Position numbers and translations under genes: made by a program. A DNA stretch of 40,717 nucleotides from NCBI GenBank assembly GCA_017455845.1, contig JAFSYY010000011.1, forward strand, positions 1 through 40,717, given 5' to 3'. Positions 32,701 through 39,168 of this stretch are shown here, in pieces. Source of the DNA: Prevotella sp. (lineage in GTDB: Bacteria; Bacteroidota; Bacteroidia; Bacteroidales; Bacteroidaceae). The notes under the pieces were generated by a model that was not told the origin of the DNA, made no database searches, and worked only from the letters and a program-made list of their open reading frames with translations. Numbering within the stretch: position 1 is the first letter of the stretch; every line of letters starts with the position of its first letter.

Positions 32701-33678
32701 TGTCTGATACAGCCACTGGCGAACAGGCAAAATATCTTCCCAGTCTCTTTCGGCGGTAACAAGTTCTTCACTCTTCACTCCTAACTCTTCACTTAATCTT
32801 GGATAGGCCGTCATATAAACAGCGGTACCTGCAATCGGCCATGAGCCGACACCGCCGCCCATACGGTCGCGAATCTCGCCACCAGTACCCGTGGCAGCGC
32901 CGTTGAAGGGCTCCACCGTCGTGGGGAAGTTATGTGTCTCAGCCTTCAACGAGATGACGCTCTCAATCTCCTTCACCTGGAAATAGTCGCTTGTGCTCTG
33001 GTCTTTCGGCGCAAACTGCTCCACGACAGGCCCCTCTGCAAAAGCCACATTATCCTTGTAGGCCGAGAGAATCTTGTTGGGGTTCTCCTGCGTGGTCTTC
33101 TTGATCATGGCAAAGAGGCTCGACTCCATCTCCTTGCCATCGATGATAAACGTACCACCGAAAATCTTATGACGGCAGTGCTCAGAGTTGATCTGGGCAA
33201 AACCGAAGATTTCTGAGTCCGTCAAGGGACGGCCGTTCTGCTTCTCCAATCCATGCAGATACTCTATCTCCTCGGGCGAGAGAGCCAGTCCTTCCTGCTC
33301 GTTGTATTCCTCCAGATTATCCACGTACTTGATGGGCTCCGGCTTAATATTAACAGTAAAAATGTCCTGGTTGATGCCGTTGTACATGCGCTGCAACATC
33401 GGGTCGTGGTCAGCATCCATGCTCGAAACAGGAAAGTATTCCTCTATACGCGAAATGCCGCTGAGTCCCATGTTCTGCGTAATCTCAACGGCATTGGTCG
33501 ACCATGGGGTCACCATCTCGCGGCGCGGACCGACGAAGAATCCGTCTAACGTCTGGGCATCGTGCAACGTGGCACCGCCGTAAAGCCAACAAAGTTCCTG
33601 TACTTCTGTCTGAGCGAGTTGATGGTCCACCTGCGTGGCAATCACGCTCTGCTGTGGGGTCTTGAAGAAAAGAATCAT
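29797..33678 (-). CDS. purL: Phosphoribosylformylglycinamidine synthase (single-chain PurL)
   Basis: Fourth step of purine synthesis: converts FGAR to FGAM with glutamine and ATP. The 1293-residue large-type enzyme has the N-terminal PurS-like part, two AIR-synthetase-like halves (A-Q-I-N-S-E-H-C-R-H near residue 165, F-G-G-T-F) and a C-terminal class I amidotransferase with Cys1133 in G-I-C-N-G-C-Q and the H-G-E-G segment. Six in-frame heptad arrays add low-complexity peptides near residues 296-305, 364-373, 695-706, 949-960, 1025-1034 and 1145-1154. Family motifs around them are intact, so they sit in loops. The gene has its own promoter at 33713-33743 and is probably functional, being the only purL seen. 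Confidence 0.96.
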   Translation of the reverse strand: MILFFKTPQQSVIATQVDHQLAQTEVQELCWLYGGATLHDAQTLDGFFVGPRREMVTPWSTNAVEITQNMGLSGISRIEEYFPVSSMDADHDPMLQRMYNGINQDIFTVNIKPEPIKYVDNLEEYNEQEGLALSPEEIEYLHGLEKQNGRPLTDSEIFGFAQINSEHCRHKIFGGTFIIDGKEMESSLFAMIKKTTQENPNKILSAYKDNVAFAEGPVVEQFAPKDQSTSDYFQVKEIESVISLKAETHNFPTTVEPFNGAATGTGGEIRDRMGGGVGSWPIAGTAVYMTAYPRLSEELGVKSEELVTAERDWEDILPVRQWLYQTPEQILIKASNGASDFGNKFGQPLICGSVLTFEHQEKSLTSHLSPLASTKYAYDKVIMLAGGVGYGTKRDCLKKEPQKGNKVVVVGGDNYRIGLGGGSVSSVDTGRYSNGIELNAVQRANPEMQKRAYNLVRALCEEDVNPVVSIHDHGSAGHLNCLSELVEECGGEIDMTKLPIGDKTLSSKEIIANESQERMGLLIDEKHIEHVRRIAERERAPLYVVGETTGDAHFSFKQGDGVKPFDLDVAQMFGHSPKTVMRDNTVERHYEDVTYTQDKMNEYLERVLQLEAVACKDWLTNKVDRSVTGKIARQQCQGEIQLPLSDCGVVALDYRGVKGIATAIGHAPQAGLADPAAGSVLSVAEALTNLVWAPLGRNEKGEVRNERGDYLDFVSLSANWMWPCRSQEGEDARLYAGVKALSDFCCDLHINVPTGKDSLSLSQQYPNGEKIISPGTVIVSAGGEVSDIKKVVSPVLVNDKHASLYHIDFSFDEQRLGGSAFAQSLGKVGDDVPTVKNAEYFADAFVAVQQMIEKGWILAGHDISAGGLITTLLEMCFANTMGGLHINLHDISKDGDIVKTLFAENPGVVIEVSDEHKFEFKEFMEEQGIGYAKIGYPVEDSRTIEIVCDLSTLTSHLSPLKFDIDALRDIWYKTSYLLDRKQSFNGKAKERFENYKKQPLEMKFPKGFTGTLAQYGLNPDRWKDSSPFTLHSSLPKAAIIREKGTNGEREMAYCLYLAGFDVKDVMMTDLISGRETLEDINMIVFCGGFSNSDVLGSAKGWAGAFLFNPKAQEALDKFYARKNTLSLGICNGCQLMVELGLCENEELRMKNEEFATARRAKMLHNDSHKFESGFITLQIPQNSSVMFGSLSGSKLGLWVAHGEGKFSLPEKESAYNVVAKYNYHGYPANPNGSDYDVAGICSADGRHLCMMPHLERAVFPWQCAWYPAHRKSDEVTPWIEAFVNARKWVEMNR
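30219..30246. repeat. Heptad array in purL (AATGAAG type)
   Basis: Four heptads read as E-N-E-E-L-R-M-K-N-E-E-F. The second unit is AATTAAG, which gives TTA where an unaltered unit would put TGA in frame. Confidence 0.9.
30577..30604. repeat. Heptad array in purL (AGTGAAG type)
   Basis: Four heptads on the plus strand. The coding strand reads the stop-free complement as S-P-F-T-L-H-S-S-L-P. Confidence 0.9.
30801..30835. repeat. Heptad array in purL (GAGGTGA type)
   Basis: Five heptads (three perfect GAGGTGA). The coding strand reads S-T-L-T-S-H-L-S-P-L, stop-free in every phase. Confidence 0.9.
31561..31588. repeat. Heptad array in purL (AATGAGA type)
   Basis: Four heptads read as R-N-E-K-G-E-V-R-N-E-R. 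The unit in the stop phase is AAAGGAG, giving GGA in place of TGA. Confidence 0.9.
32561..32588. repeat. Heptad array in purL (GAGGTGA type)
   Basis: Four heptads (GAGGCGA, GAGGTGA, CAGATGA, GAGGTGA). The coding strand reads S-L-T-S-H-L-S-P-L-A-S. Confidence 0.9.
32765..32792. repeat. Heptad array in purL (AGTGAAG type)
   Basis: Four heptads read as S-E-E-L-G-V-K-S-E-E-L. The stop-phase unit is AGTTAGG, giving TTA in place of TGA. Confidence 0.9.
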
Positions 33679-33712
33679 ACTACTAATGTATAAGTTTTTT
33701 TAATTTTATCTG

Positions 33713-33743
33713 CAAAGGTACTAAATAATACTGACTTGGCAAA
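33713..33743 (-). promoter_or_regulatory. Promoter of purL
   Basis: Minus-strand TACCTTTG at 33720-33713 with TTTG at 33743-33740, spaced 19 bp; leader about 27 nt. No purine riboswitch or operator is recognisable in the leader. Confidence 0.7.
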
Positions 33744-33763
33744 GATATTTCACTTTTTTTTCG

Positions 33764-33771
33764 TACCTTTG
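33764..33771 (+). promoter_or_regulatory. -7 element of murF-alr
   Basis: TACCTTTG, 28 bp before the ATG at 33800, preceded by a run of T. The -33 motif is weak. Confidence 0.6.
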
Positions 33772-33799
33772 CACCATCGACTTATAAAAACCAGATGCT

Positions 33800-36415
33800 A
33801 TGATTTATACGATAGAAAAGGTGGCGACCCTGATTGGGGCACGCCGCTATGGTGAGAAAGAGGCAACCATCGGCTGGCTGCTGACCGACAGCCGCTCGTT
33901 ATGTTTCCCTGAGCAGACCATGTTCTTTGCTCTGCGTACCAAGCGTAACGACGGACATAAATTCATCGATGAACTGTATCGCCGTGGCGTCCGCTCGTTT
34001 GTGGTGGAGCAGGTGCCTGACGACTATCAGACCAACTACTCCGATGCCAATTTCCTGCGTGTGCCCTCGCCGCTGGCTGCCCTGCAGCGACTGGCAGAGC
34101 GCCATCGCGACGAGTTTAATATCCCTGTGGTGGGCATCACAGGCTCTAACGGAAAGACCTGGGTGAAGGAGTGGCTGTACCAGATTCTGATGCCTTCGAT
34201 GAAGGTGACACGCTCGCCCAAGAGTTATAACTCGCAAATCGGCGTGCCCCTGTCCGTGTGGCTGCTGAACGAGCAGACAAAGGTGGCGCTGTTCGAGGCG
34301 GGCATCAGCGAGCCAGGCGAGATGCTGGCACTCCACGACATCATCCAGCCTACCATTGGCGTGCTGACATCGCTGGGCAGTGCCCATCAAGAGAACTTCC
34401 GTACCATGGACGAGAAATGCATGGAGAAACTGCAACTGTTTCGTGACACAAAGGTAATCATCTATCCCTCGGACGATGATACCGTGAGCCGTTGTGTGCG
34501 CCGTTCGCAGTATCAGGGTGAGCGTATCGGCTGGTCACGGTTCAACGAGAAGGCCCCGATGTATGTCAAGGTGGAAGGTCAGCATGTGTCTTATATATAT
34601 AAAGGTGAGACGGAGGGCTGTTACGAGATTCCTTTCAGCAGTGAGGCTTCCATAGAGAACTCTATCACATGTGCGGCCGTCGCTCTTTATCTTGGCTTGA
34701 CGCCAGAGGTGATTGCCGAACGGATGAAGCAGTTGGAGCCTATAGCCATGCGCCTGGAGGTGAAGGAGGGTCAGCGCGGGCTGACGCTCATCAACGACTC
34801 CTACAATAGCGACATCAACTCACTGGATATCGCCCTTGACTTCATGAACCGAAGAGTTGAAAACAAACATCAAACATCAAGCATCAAACATCAAATCAAT
34901 AAGACACTGATACTGAGCGATATATACCAGAGTGGCGAAGCAGCAGTAGAACTCTATAAGGATGTGGCCGACCTGATCCAGAAGCGTGGTATAGACCGCT
35001 TCATAGGCATTGGCCCGGAGATTTCCAGCCAGGCATCGGTACTTACCTCCTGCTCCGCTCCCGCTAATGCACCGGACCGAAGCCCTTCGCCTCTCACCTC
35101 TCATTTCTTCAATGATGTGGAACAGTTCCTGCAAAGCAGCCTCTTCCGCTCGCTTCACGACGAGGTGGTGCTGCTAAAGGGTGCACGTTCGTTTGGCTTC
35201 GAGCGTATCAGCGAGATGCTGGAACAGAAGGTGCACGAGACCATCCTCGAGGTTGACCTGAACGCGCTGATCAGCAACCTGAACCATTTTCGCTCGTTCC
35301 TGAAGCCGGAGACCAAGATGGTGTGCATGATCAAGGCCGATGCCTACGGTGCCGGTGCGGTAGAGATTGCCAAGAGCCTGCAGGACCATCGCGTGGACTA
35401 TCTCGCCGTGGCAGTAGCCGACGAGGGCGTGACGCTTCGCAAGGCCGGCATCACGCAGAATATCATCGTGATGAACCCGGAGATGTCATCGTTCAAGACG
35501 CTCTTCGACTACGACCTGGAGCCGGAGGTCTACTCCTTCCGACTGATGAACGCCCTTATCAAGGCGGCACGGCGACAGGGCATCACAGGATGGCCCGTCC
35601 ACATCAAACTCGATACGGGCATGCACCGCCTGGGCTTCGACCCCAAGCAAGACCTTGACGAACTTATCGACTTGCTGAAACATCAGTCGGCCATCATTCC
35701 TCGCTCCATATTCTCGCATTTTGTGGGCTCCGACAGCGACGACTTCGACAGTTTCTCGGCACTCCAGTTCCAACGTTTCGACGAGGCCAGCAAGAAGATA
35801 CAAGCCGCCTTCACGCATAAAATCCTGCGCCACATGGATAATTCAGCGGGAATAGAGCATTTCCCTGAGCGTCAACTGGATATGTGCAGACTGGGCATAG
35901 GGCTGTACGGGGTAGAACCCTACCAAATGAGAAATGAGAAAGGAGAAAGGAGAAATGCCGGCGGCAGCCATTTCTCATTTAACATTTCAAATTCCTCATT
36001 ACTCACTTCTCATTCCTCATTTCTTCAATGTGTCAGCACATTGAAGACCACCATCCTGCAACTGCGCCATGTGCCCAAGGAGGAGACCGTGGGCTACAGC
36101 CGCAAGGGTATACTGACACGCGACAGCATTATTGCCGCCATCCCCATAGGCTATGCCGATGGTCTTAACCGACGACTCGGCAACCGCCACTGCTACTGCC
36201 TGGTGAACGGACAGAAGGCGGAGTACGTGGGCAATATCTGTATGGACGTGGCACTGATAGACGTGACCGACATCCCCTGCCAGGAGGGCGACAGCGTGGA
36301 GATATTCGGCAAGAACCTGCCCGTCACGGTGTTGAGCGAGGTGCTGGAGACCATCCCCTACGAGGTGCTTACCAGTGTGAGCAACCGCGTGAAGCGTGTC
36401 TACTTCCAAGACTGA
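33800..36415 (+). CDS. Bifunctional MurF (D-Ala-D-Ala ligase to UDP-MurNAc-tripeptide) / alanine racemase
   Basis: A fusion known from Bacteroidetes that couples D-alanine supply to its addition to the peptidoglycan precursor. The MurF half (about 1-475) has the ATP loop G-S-N-G-K-T (115-120) and N-D-S-Y-N-S. The alanine racemase half (about 490-871) has PLP lysine Lys512 in I-K-A-D-A-Y-G and catalytic Tyr766 in V-G-Y-S-R-K-G. At 871 residues it is somewhat longer than expected, explained by in-frame heptad arrays at about residues 356-365, 429-438 (beside an extra A/P-rich stretch) and 709-743. Catalytic motifs are intact and the product is essential, so the inserts must be tolerated. Own promoter; divergent from purL. 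Confidence 0.95.
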   Translation: MIYTIEKVATLIGARRYGEKEATIGWLLTDSRSLCFPEQTMFFALRTKRNDGHKFIDELYRRGVRSFVVEQVPDDYQTNYSDANFLRVPSPLAALQRLAERHRDEFNIPVVGITGSNGKTWVKEWLYQILMPSMKVTRSPKSYNSQIGVPLSVWLLNEQTKVALFEAGISEPGEMLALHDIIQPTIGVLTSLGSAHQENFRTMDEKCMEKLQLFRDTKVIIYPSDDDTVSRCVRRSQYQGERIGWSRFNEKAPMYVKVEGQHVSYIYKGETEGCYEIPFSSEASIENSITCAAVALYLGLTPEVIAERMKQLEPIAMRLEVKEGQRGLTLINDSYNSDINSLDIALDFMNRRVENKHQTSSIKHQINKTLILSDIYQSGEAAVELYKDVADLIQKRGIDRFIGIGPEISSQASVLTSCSAPANAPDRSPSPLTSHFFNDVEQFLQSSLFRSLHDEVVLLKGARSFGFERISEMLEQKVHETILEVDLNALISNLNHFRSFLKPETKMVCMIKADAYGAGAVEIAKSLQDHRVDYLAVAVADEGVTLRKAGITQNIIVMNPEMSSFKTLFDYDLEPEVYSFRLMNALIKAARRQGITGWPVHIKLDTGMHRLGFDPKQDLDELIDLLKHQSAIIPRSIFSHFVGSDSDDFDSFSALQFQRFDEASKKIQAAFTHKILRHMDNSAGIEHFPERQLDMCRLGIGLYGVEPYQMRNEKGERRNAGGSHFSFNISNSSLLTSHSSFLQCVSTLKTTILQLRHVPKEETVGYSRKGILTRDSIIAAIPIGYADGLNRRLGNRHCYCLVNGQKAEYVGNICMDVALIDVTDIPCQEGDSVEIFGKNLPVTVLSEVLETIPYEVLTSVSNRVKRVYFQD
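34867..34894. repeat. Heptad array in murF-alr (ACATCAA type)
   Basis: Four heptads (ACATCAA three times, GCATCAA once) read as Q-T-S-S-I-K-H-Q within the MurF half. Confidence 0.9.
35085..35112. repeat. Heptad array in murF-alr (TCTCACC type)
   Basis: Four related heptads (CTTCGCC, TCTCACC, TCTCATT, TCTTCAA) read as S-P-L-T-S-H-F-F close to the MurF/racemase junction. More degenerate than the others. Confidence 0.75.
35925..36028. repeat. Opposed heptad arrays inside the racemase domain
   Basis: Left arm of five AAATGAG-type heptads (35925-35959), a short CGGCGGCAG core, then about eight CATTTCT/CATTCCT-type heptads (35969-36028). AAATGAGAAATG (35925-35936) and CATTTCTCATTT (35969-35980) are perfect inverted repeats. 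About 35 residues are added in frame between G-V-E-P-Y and C-V-S-T-L-K-T. Confidence 0.9.
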
Positions 36416-36417
36416 GG

Positions 36418-36452
36418 ATAGTTCATAGTTCATAATTCATAGTTGATAGTTT
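36418..36452. repeat. Intergenic heptad array, five ATAGTTC-type units
   Basis: ATAGTTC, ATAGTTC, ATAATTC, ATAGTTG, ATAGTTT directly after the murF-alr stop. It is the reverse complement of the AACTATG family at 13782-13837. Confidence 0.9.
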
Positions 36453-36499
36453 TTTTAAAAAAAAGAAGCAAGGCAAGCGTATAATTCAGAATTATTTTG

Positions 36500-36507
36500 T
36501 AATTTTG
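36500..36507 (+). promoter_or_regulatory. -7 element of the EIIC/kduI/MFS operon
   Basis: TAATTTTG about 38 bp before the ATG at 36545. No clear -33 TTTG, so activator dependence is possible. Confidence 0.45.
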
Positions 36508-36544
36508 CACCCAATCTACGCATAAAACAAACAAATCAATAACA

Positions 36545-37984
36545 ATGGAACAAATATTCAGTTACATTATCCAGTTGGGAGCGTCGGTCATGATGCCGAT
36601 ACTCTTCACCATCATCGGCCTGTGCATCGGTATGAAGTTCGGTAAGTCGCTCAAGAGCGGACTCTATGTGGGTGTCGGTTTCGTGGGACTAGGCATCGTC
36701 ACCGCCCTGCTCACCACCAATTTCAACACGCCGCTCGATGCCATCTCAAAAATCTTCAACCTTAATCTGGCGGTCTTCGACATGGGATGGCCGGCAGCGG
36801 CCGCAGTGGCCTACAACACGGCCGTAGGCGCACTGATCATCCCCATCTGCCTGGGCATCAACTTCCTGCTGCTCATCACCAAGTGCACACGCACGGTGAA
36901 CATCGACCTGTGGAACTACTGGCACTTCGCCTTCATAGGTGCCGTGGCCTACTTCGTCATGGACCAGAGCCTGCTGTGGGGCTATTTTGCCGCCATCGCC
37001 TGTTATATAGTGACGCTGGTCATGGCCGACCTCACCGCAGACCGCTTCCAGGGCTACTACGACAACATGGACGGCATCTCGATTCCGCAGCCTTTCTGCC
37101 AGAGTTTCACGCCCTTTGCCATCGCCATCAACTGGCTGCTCGACCGCATCCCAGGCTTTTCAAAACTCGACATCGACGCCGAGGGGCTGAAGCAGAAATT
37201 CGGCGTGCTGGGCGAACCGCTCGTGCTGGGTGTCATCGTGGGAGCACTGATAGGTGCTGCCGCCCATTTCGACCACTTCACCAATTTCGCTGCCTACGCC
37301 GCAGGCTTCGACTCTACCGCCGATGCCGTGATGAGCATCGTGAAGAGCGTGCTCTTCCTGGGTGTCACGATGGGTGCCGTCATGGAACTGATACCACGCA
37401 TCACACGCCTGTTCATCGACGGACTGATGCCCATCTCGGAGAAGACGCAGGAGGTGGTGAAGCGTAAGTTCAAGGGCAAGAAGGTGTATATCGGCATGTC
37501 GCCAGCACTCGTCATCGGCCATCCTACGACACTGGTCGTCTCGCTGCTGCTCATACCCGTCACCCTCATCCTCGCCATCGCCCTGTCACGGGCCGGCAAC
37601 CAGTTCCTGCCGCTGGCATCGCTGGCTGGCATGTTCTACGTCTTCGTGATGGTGCTGCCCTATACCAAGGGTAATGTGGTGAAGACATTCATCATCGGTC
37701 TCGTGGCAGTGACCATCGGCCTCTATTTCGTCACCGACATGGCACCGGCCTTCACGCTGGCCGCCAACACCGTGTTTGAGGCTACGCAGGACAAGGCCGC
37801 CCAGATTCCCGAGGGCTTCCAGGCTGGTGCCATGGACTTCGCCTCGTCGCTCTTCGGCTATGTCATCTATTCGTGTGTGAAATATCTCCAGTGGATAGGC
37901 ATGGGCCTCCTCACACTCATCACCATTGCCATGGTGGCGTGGAACCGCATGCGCATCACCCGCGAGGAACGCGAAAAGAAATGA
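36545..37984 (+). CDS. PTS galactitol-type EIIC-like membrane transporter (orphan)
   Basis: A 479-residue protein with about 10-12 hydrophobic helices matching the galactitol-family EIIC domain (GatC-like), with N-terminal Q-L-G-A-S-V-M-M-P and a later S-P-A-L-V-I-G-H-P. No EIIA, EIIB, HPr or enzyme I is encoded in the window, and Bacteroidetes in general have few or no PTS phosphocarriers. It probably moves its substrate without PTS phosphorylation. It leads an operon with kduI and an ExuT-like transporter, so a uronate, a deoxy-uronate or a related polyol is the likely substrate (inference). Confidence 0.85.
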   Translation: MEQIFSYIIQLGASVMMPILFTIIGLCIGMKFGKSLKSGLYVGVGFVGLGIVTALLTTNFNTPLDAISKIFNLNLAVFDMGWPAAAAVAYNTAVGALIIPICLGINFLLLITKCTRTVNIDLWNYWHFAFIGAVAYFVMDQSLLWGYFAAIACYIVTLVMADLTADRFQGYYDNMDGISIPQPFCQSFTPFAIAINWLLDRIPGFSKLDIDAEGLKQKFGVLGEPLVLGVIVGALIGAAAHFDHFTNFAAYAAGFDSTADAVMSIVKSVLFLGVTMGAVMELIPRITRLFIDGLMPISEKTQEVVKRKFKGKKVYIGMSPALVIGHPTTLVVSLLLIPVTLILAIALSRAGNQFLPLASLAGMFYVFVMVLPYTKGNVVKTFIIGLVAVTIGLYFVTDMAPAFTLAANTVFEATQDKAAQIPEGFQAGAMDFASSLFGYVIYSCVKYLQWIGMGLLTLITIAMVAWNRMRITREEREKK

Positions 37985-38028
37985 AATGGTTTATAGAAAA
38001 AGAGATTATTATTAAAACTGTATAAATA

Positions 38029-39006
38029 ATGAACAAGAACACTTTTTTAACATTAATGCTTATGGGCAATTTACTGACCGTTTCTGCTCAGCAGAGCGTG
38101 AATTTCCAGACGGCATGCCATCCGGAAGATGTGAAGCACTACGACACGAAGACACTCCGCGAGCGCTTCGTCATGGAGAAGGTGATGGAAGCCGACAAGA
38201 TCAACCTCACCTACTCCCACTACGACCGCTTTATCTTCGGCGGCGCCATGCCGGTGAACAAAACCCTGAAACTGGAGAACTTCCTAGAACTGGGACTCGA
38301 CGTAGACCCGGGCATCAAGGAGAAGTACTTCCTCTACAACCGCGAACTCGGCGTGGTGAACTGCGGCGAGGGCGACGGCTGGGTCATCGTCGACGGCAAA
38401 GAGTATGCTCTTGCTCCCAAAGAGGCCCTGTATATCGGTCGCGGACATATAGGCAAGGACAAGGACGTGAACAAGGAGGTGCTCTTCCGCTCGAAGGACG
38501 CAGCAAAGCCTGCGAAGTTCTACCTGAACAGCGCCACCGCCCACCAGCACTACAAGACGCAGTGGGTCACCCTCGACGGCCGTAAGGGTTCACTGAAGGC
38601 TGCCGTCTGGGGACCGGTAGGCTCACTGGAGGAGTGCAACAACCGCACCGTATATAAACTCATCGTCAACGATGTGCTCGAGGAAGGCCCCTGCCAGTTG
38701 CAACTCGGACTGACGCAGTTGAATCCCGGTGCCGCATGGAACACCATGCCGCCTCACACCCACGGCCGCCGCATCGAGGCCTACTACTACTTCAACCTGC
38801 CGCAGGAGCAGACCATCGCCCATATCATGGGTGAGCCGCAGGAGAGCCGCGTGGTATGGCTGCACAACGAGCAGGCCATCATGTCGCCAGAGTGGAGCAT
38901 GCACGCCGCCGCCGGCACCTACTACTACACCTTCATCTGGGGTATGGCCGGCGAGAACCTCTACTATAACGACAAGGACAACATTCCCGTGATAGACATA
39001 AAGTAA
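38029..39006 (+). CDS. kduI: 5-keto-4-deoxyuronate isomerase with apparent signal peptide
   Basis: Isomerises 5-keto-4-deoxyuronate (DKI) to 2,5-diketo-3-deoxygluconate in pectin and glycosaminoglycan breakdown. The 325-residue cupin-type enzyme keeps the zinc site: His243, His245, Glu250 (in P-H-T-H-G-R-R-I-E) and His292. These are each offset by 47 from the E. coli ligands His196, His198, Glu203 and His245 as I remember them. Unusually, residues 1-21 form a good signal peptide (M-N-K-N, a hydrophobic T-F-L-T-L-M-L-M-G core, V-S-A-Q), so the enzyme should act in the periplasm. KduI is normally cytoplasmic. It follows the EIIC gene by 44 bp in one operon with the transporter downstream. Confidence 0.93.
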   Translation: MNKNTFLTLMLMGNLLTVSAQQSVNFQTACHPEDVKHYDTKTLRERFVMEKVMEADKINLTYSHYDRFIFGGAMPVNKTLKLENFLELGLDVDPGIKEKYFLYNRELGVVNCGEGDGWVIVDGKEYALAPKEALYIGRGHIGKDKDVNKEVLFRSKDAAKPAKFYLNSATAHQHYKTQWVTLDGRKGSLKAAVWGPVGSLEECNNRTVYKLIVNDVLEEGPCQLQLGLTQLNPGAAWNTMPPHTHGRRIEAYYYFNLPQEQTIAHIMGEPQESRVVWLHNEQAIMSPEWSMHAAAGTYYYTFIWGMAGENLYYNDKDNIPVIDIK

Positions 39007-39007
39007 C

Positions 39008-39163
39008 AAAGCCCACCCAAGCCCTCCCAAAGGGAGGGATGTCTGTATAGATAATTTGGACGGGCTATTATATAGCAAACATTCATTATAATTAATAACT
39101 AAAAAACGGAGCACCCTAATGTAACTAAACATCCCTCCCTTTGGGAGGGCTTGGGTGGGCTTT
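39008..39163. repeat. MITE-like element with perfect 35-bp inverted termini
   Basis: The left end 39008-39042 (AAAGCCCACCC...) and right end 39129-39163 are exact reverse complements over 35 bp, enclosing 86 bp without an ORF. Each terminus itself contains CCTCCC-AAAGGGAGG. The right end stops 5 bp before the transporter ATG. A clear target duplication is not visible. Confidence 0.85.
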
Positions 39164-39168
39164 CAATT

